From positions 52,159 to 116,158 of the forward strand of contig JANXCS010000007.1 of NCBI GenBank assembly GCA_025060105.1: DNA of 64,000 bases. Direction: 5' to 3'. Source of the stretch: Pseudothermotoga sp. (GTDB lineage: Bacteria > Thermotogota > Thermotogae > Thermotogales > DSM-5069). Shown here piece after piece: positions 36,694-45,868 of the stretch. The translations under genes were made by a program, and so were the position numbers. The notes under the pieces were generated by a model. That model saw only the letters and a program-made list of their open reading frames with translations. It ran no database searches and was not told where the DNA came from. Position 1 is the first letter of the stretch, and the number at the start of each line of letters is the position of its first letter.

Positions 36694-37499
36694 CCTCCGA
36701 TCTGACCATTGATCTGCTCTTTCAACTGGAGTGCCCTCAAGTATGTTTCTTGAATCGTTTTCATCAGAGCCCCTCTGATACCTTCCCTCTCCATCGTGTA
36801 AATACCCTCGATCGTCGTTCCCGCTGGGGAAGTCACAACGTGTCTGAATTCTCCTGGATGATTTTCAAGTTTCAAAAGTAGTTCTGCAGAACCAGCCATC
36901 GTTTCAAGGACCATCAAACGAGATTTCTCATAAGAAAGTCCCATCCTTATACCTGCATCTATCAGTGCTTCGACGATGACGAAGAAGAATGCAGGTGCAC
37001 TTCCGCTGAGTGCCGTCACAGCTTCCATTTGTTCCTCTTTGATCTCCACCACTGTGCCGAGACAAGAAAGCATTTTGAGACACATTTTCCACGTTTCATC
37101 GTTCAAATCTTCAGATCTACAAGCTCCTATGAGCCCTTTTCCGATCATTGCTGGAACGTTCGGCATGATTCTAACGATCCTTCTCGCCCCAGTTTTTTTC
37201 TGAATTTTATCTATACTCACCGCGGTCATGGTACTTATCAAGATTTTGTCATCCACCCGACCGAGCTCCAAGAACATCTTTTCACTATCCTGTGGTTTAA
37301 CACACAAAAACAGCGCGTCACACTCATCGGAGATCTCTGCCGTCCTCGCCACACGATAGCCCTTCTCAACAAAGATACGAAGTTTCTCACCCGATCTGTT
37401 GCTCAAAATCACCTCCGAAGGTTCCAACAAACCAGACTCAACGAGCCTGCTTGCAATGATGCTTCCAATGTTTCCCACACCAACGATACCAATTTTCAA
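36690..37499 (-). CDS. proC: Pyrroline-5-carboxylate reductase
   Basis: ProC makes proline from pyrroline-5-carboxylate with NAD(P)H. The 269-aa protein has the Rossmann motif GIVGVGNIGSIIA at the N-terminus, RIMPNVPAMIGKG, and the C-terminal signature VTSPAGTTIEGIYTMEREGIRGALM. Length is normal. The TTG start at 37499 lies just after GGAGGTGAG. Confidence 0.94.
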   Translation of the reverse strand: MKIGIVGVGNIGSIIASRLVESGLLEPSEVILSNRSGEKLRIFVEKGYRVARTAEISDECDALFLCVKPQDSEKMFLELGRVDDKILISTMTAVSIDKIQKKTGARRIVRIMPNVPAMIGKGLIGACRSEDLNDETWKMCLKMLSCLGTVVEIKEEQMEAVTALSGSAPAFFFVIVEALIDAGIRMGLSYEKSRLMVLETMAGSAELLLKLENHPGEFRHVVTSPAGTTIEGIYTMEREGIRGALMKTIQETYLRALQLKEQINGQIGG

Positions 37500-37539
37500 A
37501 CTCTCACCTCCAAAACTTTTTTCTTTTTAGTTTACCATA

Positions 37540-37568
37540 TTGAGATCCATTGAAAATTGGTGTAGAAT
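37540..37568 (+). promoter_or_regulatory. Promoter of the TctCBA/redox operon
   Basis: TTGAGA (37540-37545) and TAGAAT (37563-37568) are separated by 17 bp, about 37 bp before the tctC start. It is divergent from proC and is the only promoter-like sequence ahead of the seven-gene operon. Confidence 0.65.
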
Positions 37569-37604
37569 GTTTTCAAGAAAAAACTTTCAGAAGGAGGGAT
37601 GAGT

Positions 37605-38591
37605 GTGAAGAAACTTCTCACGATTTCTTTCATGATTCTTTCGATCTTGCTAGTTGCACAATGGAAACCAGCCAAACCCATCACTGTGATCGTTCCATGG
37701 CCTGCTGGTGGCTCGACTGATCAAGTGGCGAGAATGATAACGGCTCAGATGGAACCGCTCATTGGTAGAAAGTTCATTATTGTGAACACACCTGGCAGTG
37801 GAGGTTCTATTGGAACGTTCAACGCATGGCAAGCACCGCACGATGGTTACACTTGGACCGCAAACGCTACGTTGGATCTCACAAAATACGCTGTTTTGGG
37901 TTACATGAACGTCACGCACAGAGATTGGATTTACTTTCTGTGTGCCGAGGCTCCAAACGTGGTTGTCGTGAATCCGAACACACCTTACAAAACCATCGAT
38001 GAACTTGTCAAAGCGTTGAAGGAGAATCCAGAGATACCTTTCAGCTCCGCAGGTACTGGTAGTGGTGGACACGTTGCGCTCGAAATATTTGTAGATTACT
38101 TCAAAATCAAATGCAAGCATATTCCATACGCCGGAGGAGCACCAGCAACGACGGCCGTGGTGACAGGTGAGGTCGTCGGCAACATGCAGTTCATTCACGA
38201 AGTGGCGGACATGGTGAGGGCAGGAAAACTCAGAGTTCTCTGCACGTTGTCTTCAGAACCGATCAACTTACAAGGTTATGGTGAAATACCATCGATAAGA
38301 AAGTGGTATCCAGACTTTCCAGACGTGCGGTTCCACTTTGGTTTAGTCATTCCGAAGGATGTTCCTGAAGAGGTTCCAAAGACGGTTGGTGAGATCTTCG
38401 AAAAGGCTGCTAACTCAGACGCATTCAAAGAATGGGCCCTCAAGGTGGGACTCACACCTATTTGTTATTATGGAAAGAAAGCAGAAGACATCGTCGAGCA
38501 GGTCGCAAGGAGAGTCACTTGGCTGCTCTACGATAAAGGTATCGCAACGATCTCGCCAGAACAATTTGGAATACCAAGACTTGGTCAATGA
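37605..38591 (+). CDS. tctC: Tripartite tricarboxylate transporter solute-binding protein (TctC-like)
   Basis: The 328-aa periplasmic binding protein has a signal peptide and the family opening KPITVIVPWPAGGSTDQVARMITAQM, followed by VNTPGSGGSIG and FSSAGTGSGGHVALE. TctC-type proteins bind carboxylates and deliver them to the TctA/TctB permease. GTG 37605 gives correct spacing from AAGGAGG; ATG 37599 is too close. It is followed by a strong hairpin before tctB. Confidence 0.9.
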   Translation: MKKLLTISFMILSILLVAQWKPAKPITVIVPWPAGGSTDQVARMITAQMEPLIGRKFIIVNTPGSGGSIGTFNAWQAPHDGYTWTANATLDLTKYAVLGYMNVTHRDWIYFLCAEAPNVVVVNPNTPYKTIDELVKALKENPEIPFSSAGTGSGGHVALEIFVDYFKIKCKHIPYAGGAPATTAVVTGEVVGNMQFIHEVADMVRAGKLRVLCTLSSEPINLQGYGEIPSIRKWYPDFPDVRFHFGLVIPKDVPEEVPKTVGEIFEKAANSDAFKEWALKVGLTPICYYGKKAEDIVEQVARRVTWLLYDKGIATISPEQFGIPRLGQ

Positions 38592-38597
38592 ACCTTG

Positions 38598-38618
38598 GGT
38601 GCCCGCCACGCGGGCACC
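38598..38618 (+). terminator. Intercistronic hairpin after the TctC-like gene
   Basis: GGTGCCCGC (38598-38606) and GCGGGCACC (38610-38618) form a 9-bp perfect stem followed by TTT. It starts six bases after the stop codon and lies 17 bp before the tctB start, matching the hairpins after the four Liv binding-protein genes. Confidence 0.8.
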
Positions 38619-38635
38619 TTTCGGAGGATCAGAAT

Positions 38636-39076
38636 ATGAAAGATCGAATTTCTGCTCTTGTATTTATCTTGCTGGGTGTTTTCTTTCTTGTGGGAGCTTT
38701 GAAGATGCCAAGGACGACCGAATACGGTAGGTACGGTGCTCCAGGAATAGTTCCTGCATTCTTTTCGATCATGGTGATTTTGCTTTGCACGATCATGTTG
38801 CTGAGGAAAGAGAAAGTGAGCTTGACTGATTCGAAGCTTTCTTCAGAAACTCGAAAGGCTGAAAACCGAAGACTTTTGCTGGCGGCTGCGATGTTCTTAG
38901 CTTATGTGTTTTTGCTTGGAAAGGTCAACTTCGTCGTTTTAACTTCGATATTTCTGAGTGTTTCTTCTTCAATCTTTTTTAAGAAAAGATTTGTGCCACT
39001 GGTCTTGAGCGCGATAGGTGTCACCGTTGGAATCTATTATTTGTTTGCCCGTGTGTTTCTCCTTCCACTTCCTTGA
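38636..39076 (+). CDS. tctB: Tripartite tricarboxylate transporter small membrane subunit (TctB-like)
   Basis: The 146-aa membrane protein has four predicted segments (about 6-24, 36-56, 81-98 and 121-140). It contains the TctB-like pattern FFLVGALKMPRTTEYGRYGAPGIVPAFFSIM. The ATG at 38636 follows CGGAGG. It lies between tctC and tctA as in other such systems. Confidence 0.85.
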   Translation: MKDRISALVFILLGVFFLVGALKMPRTTEYGRYGAPGIVPAFFSIMVILLCTIMLLRKEKVSLTDSKLSSETRKAENRRLLLAAAMFLAYVFLLGKVNFVVLTSIFLSVSSSIFFKKRFVPLVLSAIGVTVGIYYLFARVFLLPLP

Positions 39077-39091
39077 AAGGGGTTCTGACGG

Positions 39092-40591
39092 ATGCACACA
39101 GTGACAGTTTTCTTTCGATCCATATTGTCAACCCTTTTGGATCCGCTTCTCATGTTTCACCTTTGTTGGTCCACATTGCTCGGCATCTTAGTGGGCGTTC
39201 TGCCTGGCCTGACCGCAACACTCGGTGTTGCGATACTCACCACACTCACTTTTGGTTTTCCTTCCGAAATTGCTATACCGATGCTTCTGTGTGTGTACAT
39301 CGGGGCCATATACGGTGGCAGCCGAACGGCGATCGTGTTGAACATACCTGGTACACCGGCAAATGCAGCAACCACAGTGGATGGATTTCCCCTGGCTCGC
39401 TCTGGAATGGCTGGCTTTGCACTCAACGTGGCAACGATCATGAGCGGTATAGGTTCGATCATCGGTGCGATCTTCATCGTTTCCTTGGCCCCGGCGTTGG
39501 GTGCCATCGCGTTGAAATTCGGTTCTTGGGAATTCGCTGTGCTGGCAATCTTTGGAACTGTCATCGCTGGAAGTCTCACCGCTCCTAAAGATCCCCTCAA
39601 AGGTTGGATCGCAGGTTTTCTTGGACTCATGATCTCCATGATTGGCTTGGACGAGATCGTTTCTTTCCCAAGATATACTTTTGGAAATCTACAACTCTAC
39701 GGTGGCATCTCTTTGCTACCTGTACTCGTTGGTGTTTACGGTATACCCGAGATATTGACGAGCCTCAAACGGGTAACGAAACCAGAAGTAGTGATGGACT
39801 TTTCGAAAGACAAAAGAAAACTATCCTATGCTGAGACGATAAAGAAAAACGCTTTCAACTTGATAAGATCTGGTATCATCGGCGTTTTTATAGGTGTCAT
39901 ACCCGGTGTCGGTGAAGACGTCGCTGCTTGGGTTGCTTACGATGTGGCTAAGCGTACCAGCAAAGAACCTGAAAAGTTCGGCCAAGGTTCCATAGAAGGG
40001 CTCACCGCTGCAGAAACCGCGAACAACGCTTGCGTCGGTGGAGCCATCATACCAGTGCTCACCTTGGCTGTCCCTGGCAGTGCTCCAGCAGCGGTGCTCT
40101 TGGCCGCGATGTGGATCCACGGTATCAGGGCAGGGCCACTGTTGCCATTACAGCATCCTGAAATGATAGGTTATGTGGCGGGTGCGTTCGTCGTCGCCAC
40201 AATTTTGATGGTCGTGTTCGGCTTGCTCGTCACGAGATTGTTCCTGAAAATTTTGTTGGTACCAACCGAGGTTCTCATGCCCATCATATTCGTACTCTGT
40301 GTGGTGGGAACCTACGTTTTGAACGGCCGTTTGTTCGACGTCTGGGTGATGTTATTGTTCGGACTTTTGGGCTATTTCATGAGGTTGAACGAATTTCCCG
40401 CAGCGCCATTCGTGCTCGGCTTCATACTTGGACCGATGGCTGACACGAACCTCAGAAGGGCGCTGATGCTCACCAAGGGAAATCTGGCACCGTTTTTCAC
40501 CAGACCAATATCACTCGTTCTCATCGTAGCGATGGTTTTGGTGATCACATCAAAATATTTTCCGAAAAGACGGGGTGAGAAACGTGAGTAA
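39092..40591 (+). CDS. tctA: Tripartite tricarboxylate transporter large permease (TctA-like)
   Basis: The 499-aa permease with about 11-12 membrane segments has the family signatures GVLPGLTATLGVAIL, YGGSRTAIVLNIPGTPANAATTVDGFPLA, IGVIPGVGEDVAAWVAY and LTLAVPGSAPAAVLLAA. It is the ion-coupled channel of the TctABC importer. The last 8 bp overlap the start of the oxidoreductase gene. Confidence 0.93.
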   Translation: MHTVTVFFRSILSTLLDPLLMFHLCWSTLLGILVGVLPGLTATLGVAILTTLTFGFPSEIAIPMLLCVYIGAIYGGSRTAIVLNIPGTPANAATTVDGFPLARSGMAGFALNVATIMSGIGSIIGAIFIVSLAPALGAIALKFGSWEFAVLAIFGTVIAGSLTAPKDPLKGWIAGFLGLMISMIGLDEIVSFPRYTFGNLQLYGGISLLPVLVGVYGIPEILTSLKRVTKPEVVMDFSKDKRKLSYAETIKKNAFNLIRSGIIGVFIGVIPGVGEDVAAWVAYDVAKRTSKEPEKFGQGSIEGLTAAETANNACVGGAIIPVLTLAVPGSAPAAVLLAAMWIHGIRAGPLLPLQHPEMIGYVAGAFVVATILMVVFGLLVTRLFLKILLVPTEVLMPIIFVLCVVGTYVLNGRLFDVWVMLLFGLLGYFMRLNEFPAAPFVLGFILGPMADTNLRRALMLTKGNLAPFFTRPISLVLIVAMVLVITSKYFPKRRGEKRE

Positions 40592-41765
40592 GATAAAGGT
40601 TGGTATCGTCGGTGCTGGTTTCGTCTCACACATACATCTGACCGCTTACAGAGAGAACAGAGAATACTTCGAAGTGGTGGGGGTCTGTGCGGCACACATA
40701 GAGAACGCGGAAAAGCTGGCTCGCCGGTACGGAATCGAAAAAGTCTTCGAAGATTTCGAGCGGCTCGCTTCTTCCAAAGATATAGACGTTGTCGATGTGT
40801 GCGTTCCGACGAACGTTCACGATCAGGTGATTCTCGCTGCTTGTAAGAATGGAAAACACATAATTTGTGAAAAACCTCTCACAGGTTACTTCGGGGAAGA
40901 CGAGCCAAACGTGGAAAAGGTTGGAGAAATATGCAAAGAGCACATGTACAAAAAGTTACTTGAAAAACTTGAAAAGATAGACGAGGCCGTGAAATCGAGT
41001 GGGATCAAATTCATGTATGCTGAAAATTTTGTTTACGCTCCAGCTGTGAATAAAGCCAAGAGGTTGATATCCGCATCGAATGCACCGATCATGGAACTGA
41101 GGGCAGAAGAGAGTCACTCCGGCTCCCACGCAACCTATTCGAGAAAATGGCGCACCGCTGGAGGGGGAAGTTTATTGCGCATGGGTTCGCATCCGATCGG
41201 TGCAGTTATCCACTTGAAACATTTTGAGGGGAAGTTGCGCTATGGAAAACCCATCCATGTTAAATCGGTCTTTGCGGAGGTCGGGCAGTTGACGAAGCTT
41301 GAATCTGTGAGAAACTTTGGCAAACCGTGCATGGTGACCGATTGGTTCGACGTGGAAGATTGGTCGTGTGCGGTGTTGACTTTTGAAGATGGTTCAAAAG
41401 CGATCGTGATGTCAAACGACATAAGCTTGGGTGGGGTGAAGAATTTGCTCCAAATAAACACCGCAAACGGCATGATCTACTGTAACATGACGCCGAACAA
41501 CATGATGGTTGCCTACACTCCCAATCCAGACACTTGGAAAGATGAATACATAGCTGAAAAGATAGAAACCAAGGCTGGTTGGACCTTTCCTTCACCAGAT
41601 GAAGATTGGGTGAGAGGTTATCCTCAAGAGATGAGAGATTTCGCACTGTGTCTCCTTGAAGGTAAAGAACCAGAATCTGACTTCGAACTTGCTAAGGAAA
41701 CCGTTAAAGTGATCTACGCCGCATACTTGTCCGCCGAAAAGGGTGTCAGAGTGGATCTGTTGTGA
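40584..41765 (+). CDS. Gfo/Idh/MocA-family oxidoreductase
   Basis: The 393-aa protein has the N-terminal NAD(P) motif GIVGAGFVSHIHLTAY and the family signature CEKPLTG. The C-terminal domain contains WRTAGGGSLLRMGSHPIG. Members oxidise or reduce hydroxyl groups of sugars, inositols and their acids. An insertion near residues 105-135 (GEDEPNVEKVGEICKEHMYK) is longer than in the smaller members. GTG 40584 is favoured over GTG 40575 by spacing. It is cotranscribed with the TctCBA importer, so the substrate is probably an imported hydroxy-carboxylate. Confidence 0.85.
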   Translation: MSKIKVGIVGAGFVSHIHLTAYRENREYFEVVGVCAAHIENAEKLARRYGIEKVFEDFERLASSKDIDVVDVCVPTNVHDQVILAACKNGKHIICEKPLTGYFGEDEPNVEKVGEICKEHMYKKLLEKLEKIDEAVKSSGIKFMYAENFVYAPAVNKAKRLISASNAPIMELRAEESHSGSHATYSRKWRTAGGGSLLRMGSHPIGAVIHLKHFEGKLRYGKPIHVKSVFAEVGQLTKLESVRNFGKPCMVTDWFDVEDWSCAVLTFEDGSKAIVMSNDISLGGVKNLLQINTANGMIYCNMTPNNMMVAYTPNPDTWKDEYIAEKIETKAGWTFPSPDEDWVRGYPQEMRDFALCLLEGKEPESDFELAKETVKVIYAAYLSAEKGVRVDLL

Positions 41766-41778
41766 GGTGAAAAGCGGA

Positions 41779-42939
41779 ATGGATCTTTCTTGTGAATACG
41801 TCGGCTTGAAACTTAGAAATCCCATCGTAGTTGCCTCCTCAGGACTGACTGAAAACCTCAAAAATATGAAAAAGGCAGAAGAGCATGGGGCAGCGTGCGT
41901 CGTTGTCAAATCTTTGTTTGAAGAAGAAGTGTGTAGAGTCTCACCAACACCGAGGTTCGAGATCATAGAGCGGCGCATGGGAAAATTGAAGTCCCACACG
42001 TTTTATTCGTTCGAACAAGCGAGCAATTTCGATGAACACAGATACTTCGAGGAGGTTCGCAGAGCCATCAACACTCTTTCTATCCCAGTGATACCCAGTA
42101 TCAACTGTATCAGCGATGAAGGCTGGAAAAAATATGCAAAGATGGCAGAAGAGGTCGGTGCACCAGCCGTTGAACTCAACGTTTCATGTCCCCACGGTTC
42201 AATATCTTTCAGGGGAGGAGATGTGGAAGAAAAGATTCTCAATGTGGCACGCATCGTTCGAGACGTAGTGAAAATACCTATCATCGTCAAACTGCCCATG
42301 CAACTCTCTTCACCGATCTCAATGGCATCGATGTTGGAAAGAATAGGTGTGAATGGAGTTGTGATGTTCAACCGCCTCACAGGCTTGGACATAGATGTTG
42401 AGAACGAAAGGCCCATCATGCATGGCGGTTACGCTGGCCACGGGGGACCTTGGTCTTTCAACTGTGTCCTACGTTGGATTGCTGCGAGCAGCCCGCATTT
42501 GAACATTTCTATCGCCGCTTCTGGTGGTGTAGGCAGTGGTATCGATGTTGCGAAGTTCATCTACGCTGGTGCCGATGTCGTTGAAGTATGCAGTCTTGTA
42601 TACCTTTCTGGTTACGAAGCCATAGGAACACTTTTGGAAGAACTCAAAAAGTTCATGGAGAAAAAATCTTACACCTCCTTGGACGAATTCAGGGGCAAAG
42701 TCAGTGGCTCAAAGATCCTGAACAACGAACAAGTAGATAGGAGACACATCTATGTAGCAAAGATAGAACCAAAACTTTGTACCATGTGTGATTTGTGCAG
42801 GCGTGTGTGCATATACGACGCACCTTACAAAGCTGAAAAAACCTATGTCATTTCAGATTTGTGCGATGGTTGTGGGTTGTGTGTGAAACTCTGTCCGACG
42901 AGGGCCATCAGCCTGATACCGAGGGGGAAAACAGAATGA
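41779..42939 (+). CDS. Dihydroorotate/dihydropyrimidine dehydrogenase-like flavoprotein with 2[4Fe-4S] domain (PreA-like)
   Basis: Residues 1-300 form an FMN-binding barrel of the DHOD/DPD type: VGLKLRNPIVVASSG, VELNVSCPHG, IPIIVKLP and the phosphate-binding AASGGVGSGIDV. Residues 325-380 form a bacterial ferredoxin domain with CxxCxxCxxxC twice (Cys334/337/340/344 and 362/365/368/372). The loop after SCPHG is short and I see no cysteine at the usual catalytic position of dihydropyrimidine dehydrogenase, so the substrate is likely different. ATG 41779 with GAGGTG upstream is preferred. Its stop overlaps the flavoprotein gene (ATGA), and the two products may form a complex. Confidence 0.83.
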   Translation: MDLSCEYVGLKLRNPIVVASSGLTENLKNMKKAEEHGAACVVVKSLFEEEVCRVSPTPRFEIIERRMGKLKSHTFYSFEQASNFDEHRYFEEVRRAINTLSIPVIPSINCISDEGWKKYAKMAEEVGAPAVELNVSCPHGSISFRGGDVEEKILNVARIVRDVVKIPIIVKLPMQLSSPISMASMLERIGVNGVVMFNRLTGLDIDVENERPIMHGGYAGHGGPWSFNCVLRWIAASSPHLNISIAASGGVGSGIDVAKFIYAGADVVEVCSLVYLSGYEAIGTLLEELKKFMEKKSYTSLDEFRGKVSGSKILNNEQVDRRHIYVAKIEPKLCTMCDLCRRVCIYDAPYKAEKTYVISDLCDGCGLCVKLCPTRAISLIPRGKTE

Positions 42940-44714
42940 AAAAGCTCTTCACTGACGTTGCGATCATCGGTGGCGGTGGGGCTGGCTTGCGAGCCGCGAT
43001 CGCTGCGAAAGAAAAGGTGCCCTCTTTGAACGTGATGCTTTTGACCAAAAAGCCACTGGGTGTCGGTGGAACAACAGCGATTGCTTGTTCCGATAGAATG
43101 GCTTTTCACGCCACTCTGCCTTACACGTTGCCAGAGAAAGACAACTGGCGTCATCACGCCATGGATATCTATAGGATAGGCGGTGAGGTTTCGGATTACA
43201 ATTTGGCCGAGTTGTTGGCCAAAGAGAGCGCGGACGCATTGGAGTACCTTTTGAATCTAGGTGTTCCTTTCGTAAAAAAGCTAGATGGAAAAATCGATCA
43301 ATTTTTGACGGATGGTTCCGTTTACCCCAGGGCCTGCTACGTTGGTCCAGAGACAGCTGTAGAGATACACAAGGCTCTGCTGAGAAGGTTCAAAAATTTG
43401 AACATAGAACTGCGTGAAAACGCCATGTTGTATGATTTCCTAGTCAAAGACGGTAGGGTCATAGCGGCAAAGTTCGTTGACGTTCAAACGAACGAACGCT
43501 TCTGCGTTTTTGCCAGATCTTTTGTCCTCGCCACGGGTGGTGGAGGGAGGCTTTTCAAGAGAAACGTCTTTCCTTCGGAAATGACCGGGGATGGTTACGC
43601 AGCTGCACTGAGGGCAGGTGCAGAGCTTGTAAACATGGAATTCATGCAGATAGGGATATGCCATCCACACCTTCTGTTCGCAAGCTCAGGTAGCATGTTC
43701 AGAAGCCTTCCAAGGATCGTCGATGAGAACAATGAAGAGTTCGTTCAGCGCTATTTGAGCGAAGAGGATAGAAAAAGATTGACGGAGCTACAGTTTAAAA
43801 AAGGTGCGCACTGGCCTGTTTCTTACGAATCACCTACCAAGGTGATCGATCTGGCAGTGTATAAACATTTAGAGAATGGACACAGAGTGTTCTTCGATTT
43901 CACAAAGAACCCCTCTTATTTTTCTGCAGAGTCGATACCCGAAGAAATTTTGAGATGGAGTGAGAAAGTCGATGTGAAGCTCTTTTCACTACCAACGCCA
44001 TATGAAAGGCTTTTAAAAATAAACCCTCGTGTAGTTGAGTGGCTGAGAGAAAGGCACATCGATCTGTCGAAAGAATGGCTCGAAGTTCAAAATGCACTTC
44101 AGCATTTTCAGGGTGGAGTGAAGATCAACGAGCGCGCTCAAACCTCTTTGAAGGGGCTTTATGCAGCTGGTGAGTGCGCGGGAGGCCAACACGGTGCGAA
44201 CAGACCCGGGGGAAACTCGCTCTTAGACACCCAAGTGTTCGGCAAGATTGCGGGTGAGAACGCTGCCCTTGAAGCGCTGAACTCAGAGATTGTGAACATC
44301 GATGTTGATGACGAAAACTTCAACGGAAACGTCCCCGCAAGCAACGTCAGAGCCATTTTGATGGACCTCGTGTCTAAACATGGTTTTCTGGTGAGGATCG
44401 ATGATGAGTTGGCCAAAGCGTTGAGAGAACTGGACAGATTGGATTTTGAAGGCGTCAAACTCGATGAGAAAGGTCTTGCTTTCATGCTTGAGACTAAGAA
44501 TATGTTGATGCTTGCCAGAGTGATCTTAACGGCTGAACTCGCCAGGAAAGAGAGTAGGGGACCGCATTTGAAGTTCGAATTTTTCGATCCACCCAACATG
44601 AAATTCGTTCCAAGGAACGATGACTGGAACAAATACATAGTGATCACTTTCGCAGAAGGTCGATTGCACTGCGAAGTGAGAGAACCGATCAGGCCTATGG
44701 AGGGAACGGTATGA
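42936..44714 (+). CDS. FAD-dependent fumarate reductase/succinate dehydrogenase-type flavoprotein
   Basis: The 592-aa protein has the FAD Rossmann motif DVAIIGGGGAGLRAAIAA, ATGGGGRLFKRN, MTGDGYAAALRAGAELVNMEFMQ and the C-terminal AAGECAGGQHGANRPGGNSLLDT, as in SdhA, FrdA and NadB. The histidine that binds FAD covalently in membrane complexes II is not seen near GVGGTTAIACSD, and no iron-sulfur or membrane-anchor subunit gene follows. A soluble reductase or oxidase working with the preceding ferredoxin-domain protein is likely. ATG 42936 is used although the frame is open upstream. Confidence 0.85.
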   Translation: MKKLFTDVAIIGGGGAGLRAAIAAKEKVPSLNVMLLTKKPLGVGGTTAIACSDRMAFHATLPYTLPEKDNWRHHAMDIYRIGGEVSDYNLAELLAKESADALEYLLNLGVPFVKKLDGKIDQFLTDGSVYPRACYVGPETAVEIHKALLRRFKNLNIELRENAMLYDFLVKDGRVIAAKFVDVQTNERFCVFARSFVLATGGGGRLFKRNVFPSEMTGDGYAAALRAGAELVNMEFMQIGICHPHLLFASSGSMFRSLPRIVDENNEEFVQRYLSEEDRKRLTELQFKKGAHWPVSYESPTKVIDLAVYKHLENGHRVFFDFTKNPSYFSAESIPEEILRWSEKVDVKLFSLPTPYERLLKINPRVVEWLRERHIDLSKEWLEVQNALQHFQGGVKINERAQTSLKGLYAAGECAGGQHGANRPGGNSLLDTQVFGKIAGENAALEALNSEIVNIDVDDENFNGNVPASNVRAILMDLVSKHGFLVRIDDELAKALRELDRLDFEGVKLDEKGLAFMLETKNMLMLARVILTAELARKESRGPHLKFEFFDPPNMKFVPRNDDWNKYIVITFAEGRLHCEVREPIRPMEGTV

Positions 44715-45802
44715 GATTTGCAGCGATGGTGCTCGAAAAATTCAACAAACCGCTCGAATTGAAACAGTTTGAAATAAACGATCTTCCGCAAGGATACGTA
44801 CTTGTCAGAACTCTCGCCAGCGGGGTGTGCGGAAGCGACGTACACATAGCTAAAGGAGAAGATCCCAGAACACCTGTACCCATCATCTTGGGACATGAAG
44901 GCGTTGGAGAGGTTATAAAGATTTTCGGAGAGAAAAAAGATTTGAATGGAGAACCCATCGAACCTGGTGATTGGATCATCTGGAATCGTGGTGTGGTGTG
45001 CAGAAAGTGTTTTTGGTGCACTGTTGCAAAGCAACCTCATCTTTGCCCGAACAGGAAAGTCTACGGGATAAACATGTCTTGCAAGGATCATCCACACTTG
45101 TTTGGATGTTACGCTGAAGCTGTGACTCTATTGCCAGAAGTGGAAATTCTGAAGATTCCCAAGAACATTGATCCCGCCATCTTGGTGATCGCCGCATGCT
45201 CGGGAGCCACAGCGATGCACACGCTCGATTCAATCCAAGAATCACTCACTGATAAGACCATCGTTGTACAGGGTGTTGGGCCGCTCGGCATCTTCTGTGC
45301 CGTCGCGGCCAAAACGATGGGGGCTTCCCGTGTGGTGGTCATAGGTGGTTCTCCCGAAAGGCTGAGTCTTGCCAAAGACTTCGTCGATGTAGCTTTGAGC
45401 AGGAGGGAACTTTCAGAGGAAGAGAGACGTAAAAAAGTCTTACAACTCACCCATGGACGCGGTGCTGACATCGTCATTGAAGCTGCAGGTGACAGCAACG
45501 CACTGCTGGAGGGACTGAACCTGATCAGACGTGGTGGAATCTACTTGATCGCCGGAGTCGCTGTACCACAGAAACCAATTCCTCTTTCAGTTTACGAGCA
45601 TTTGGTCGTGAAAGGAATCACACTCCACGGTGTGTGGGTGAGCGATACCGAACACCTCGTCCAAGCCGTACACATCGTGACGTCCCACCCAAAGGTTTTT
45701 GAGAACCTGATCACCCATAGGTTCAAATTGGATCGAGCCAACGAAGCTTTGAAGTGTGTTGAAGAGCGCAAAGCTTTGAAAGCCACGATCTGTTTTGACT
45801 GA
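44711..45802 (+). CDS. Zinc-dependent medium-chain dehydrogenase (threonine/sorbitol dehydrogenase-like)
   Basis: The 363-aa MDR enzyme has the catalytic zinc ligands Cys40 (SGVCGSDVH), His62 and Glu63 (GHEGVG). The structural zinc cysteines are Cys97, 100, 103 and 112. The NAD(P) motif is QGVGPLGIFCA, with the next strand VVVIGGSPERL. It oxidises a secondary alcohol, probably of a polyol or hydroxy acid. It overlaps the flavoprotein stop (ATGA) and ends the TctCBA/redox operon. Its stop codon touches the terminator of the convergent secretin operon. Confidence 0.88.
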   Translation: MRFAAMVLEKFNKPLELKQFEINDLPQGYVLVRTLASGVCGSDVHIAKGEDPRTPVPIILGHEGVGEVIKIFGEKKDLNGEPIEPGDWIIWNRGVVCRKCFWCTVAKQPHLCPNRKVYGINMSCKDHPHLFGCYAEAVTLLPEVEILKIPKNIDPAILVIAACSGATAMHTLDSIQESLTDKTIVVQGVGPLGIFCAVAAKTMGASRVVVIGGSPERLSLAKDFVDVALSRRELSEEERRKKVLQLTHGRGADIVIEAAGDSNALLEGLNLIRRGGIYLIAGVAVPQKPIPLSVYEHLVVKGITLHGVWVSDTEHLVQAVHIVTSHPKVFENLITHRFKLDRANEALKCVEERKALKATICFD

Positions 45803-45827
45803 AAAAAGCCGCGCGAATTCCGCGCGG
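45802..45827 (-). terminator. Rho-independent terminator of the secretin operon
   Basis: On the minus strand CCGCGCG (45821-45827) and CGCGCGG (45809-45815) form a 7-bp GC stem followed by CTTTTTT (45802-45808). It lies 42 bp after the last gene of the minus-strand operon, and its U-tract overlaps the convergent dehydrogenase stop codon. Confidence 0.85.
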
Positions 45828-45868
45828 ATGATATACGAACCACCCTGAAACAGGGGCGAGTGTTCCGT

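Noticed and set aside
42936..44714. Flavoprotein as the SdhA subunit of a complex II
   Set aside because: The covalent-FAD histidine is not seen and no SdhB, SdhC or SdhD gene is adjacent; a soluble enzyme fits better.
44159..45097. 312-codon minus-strand frame
   Set aside because: It is antisense to the FrdA-like flavoprotein and the zinc dehydrogenase, both of which have complete motifs.
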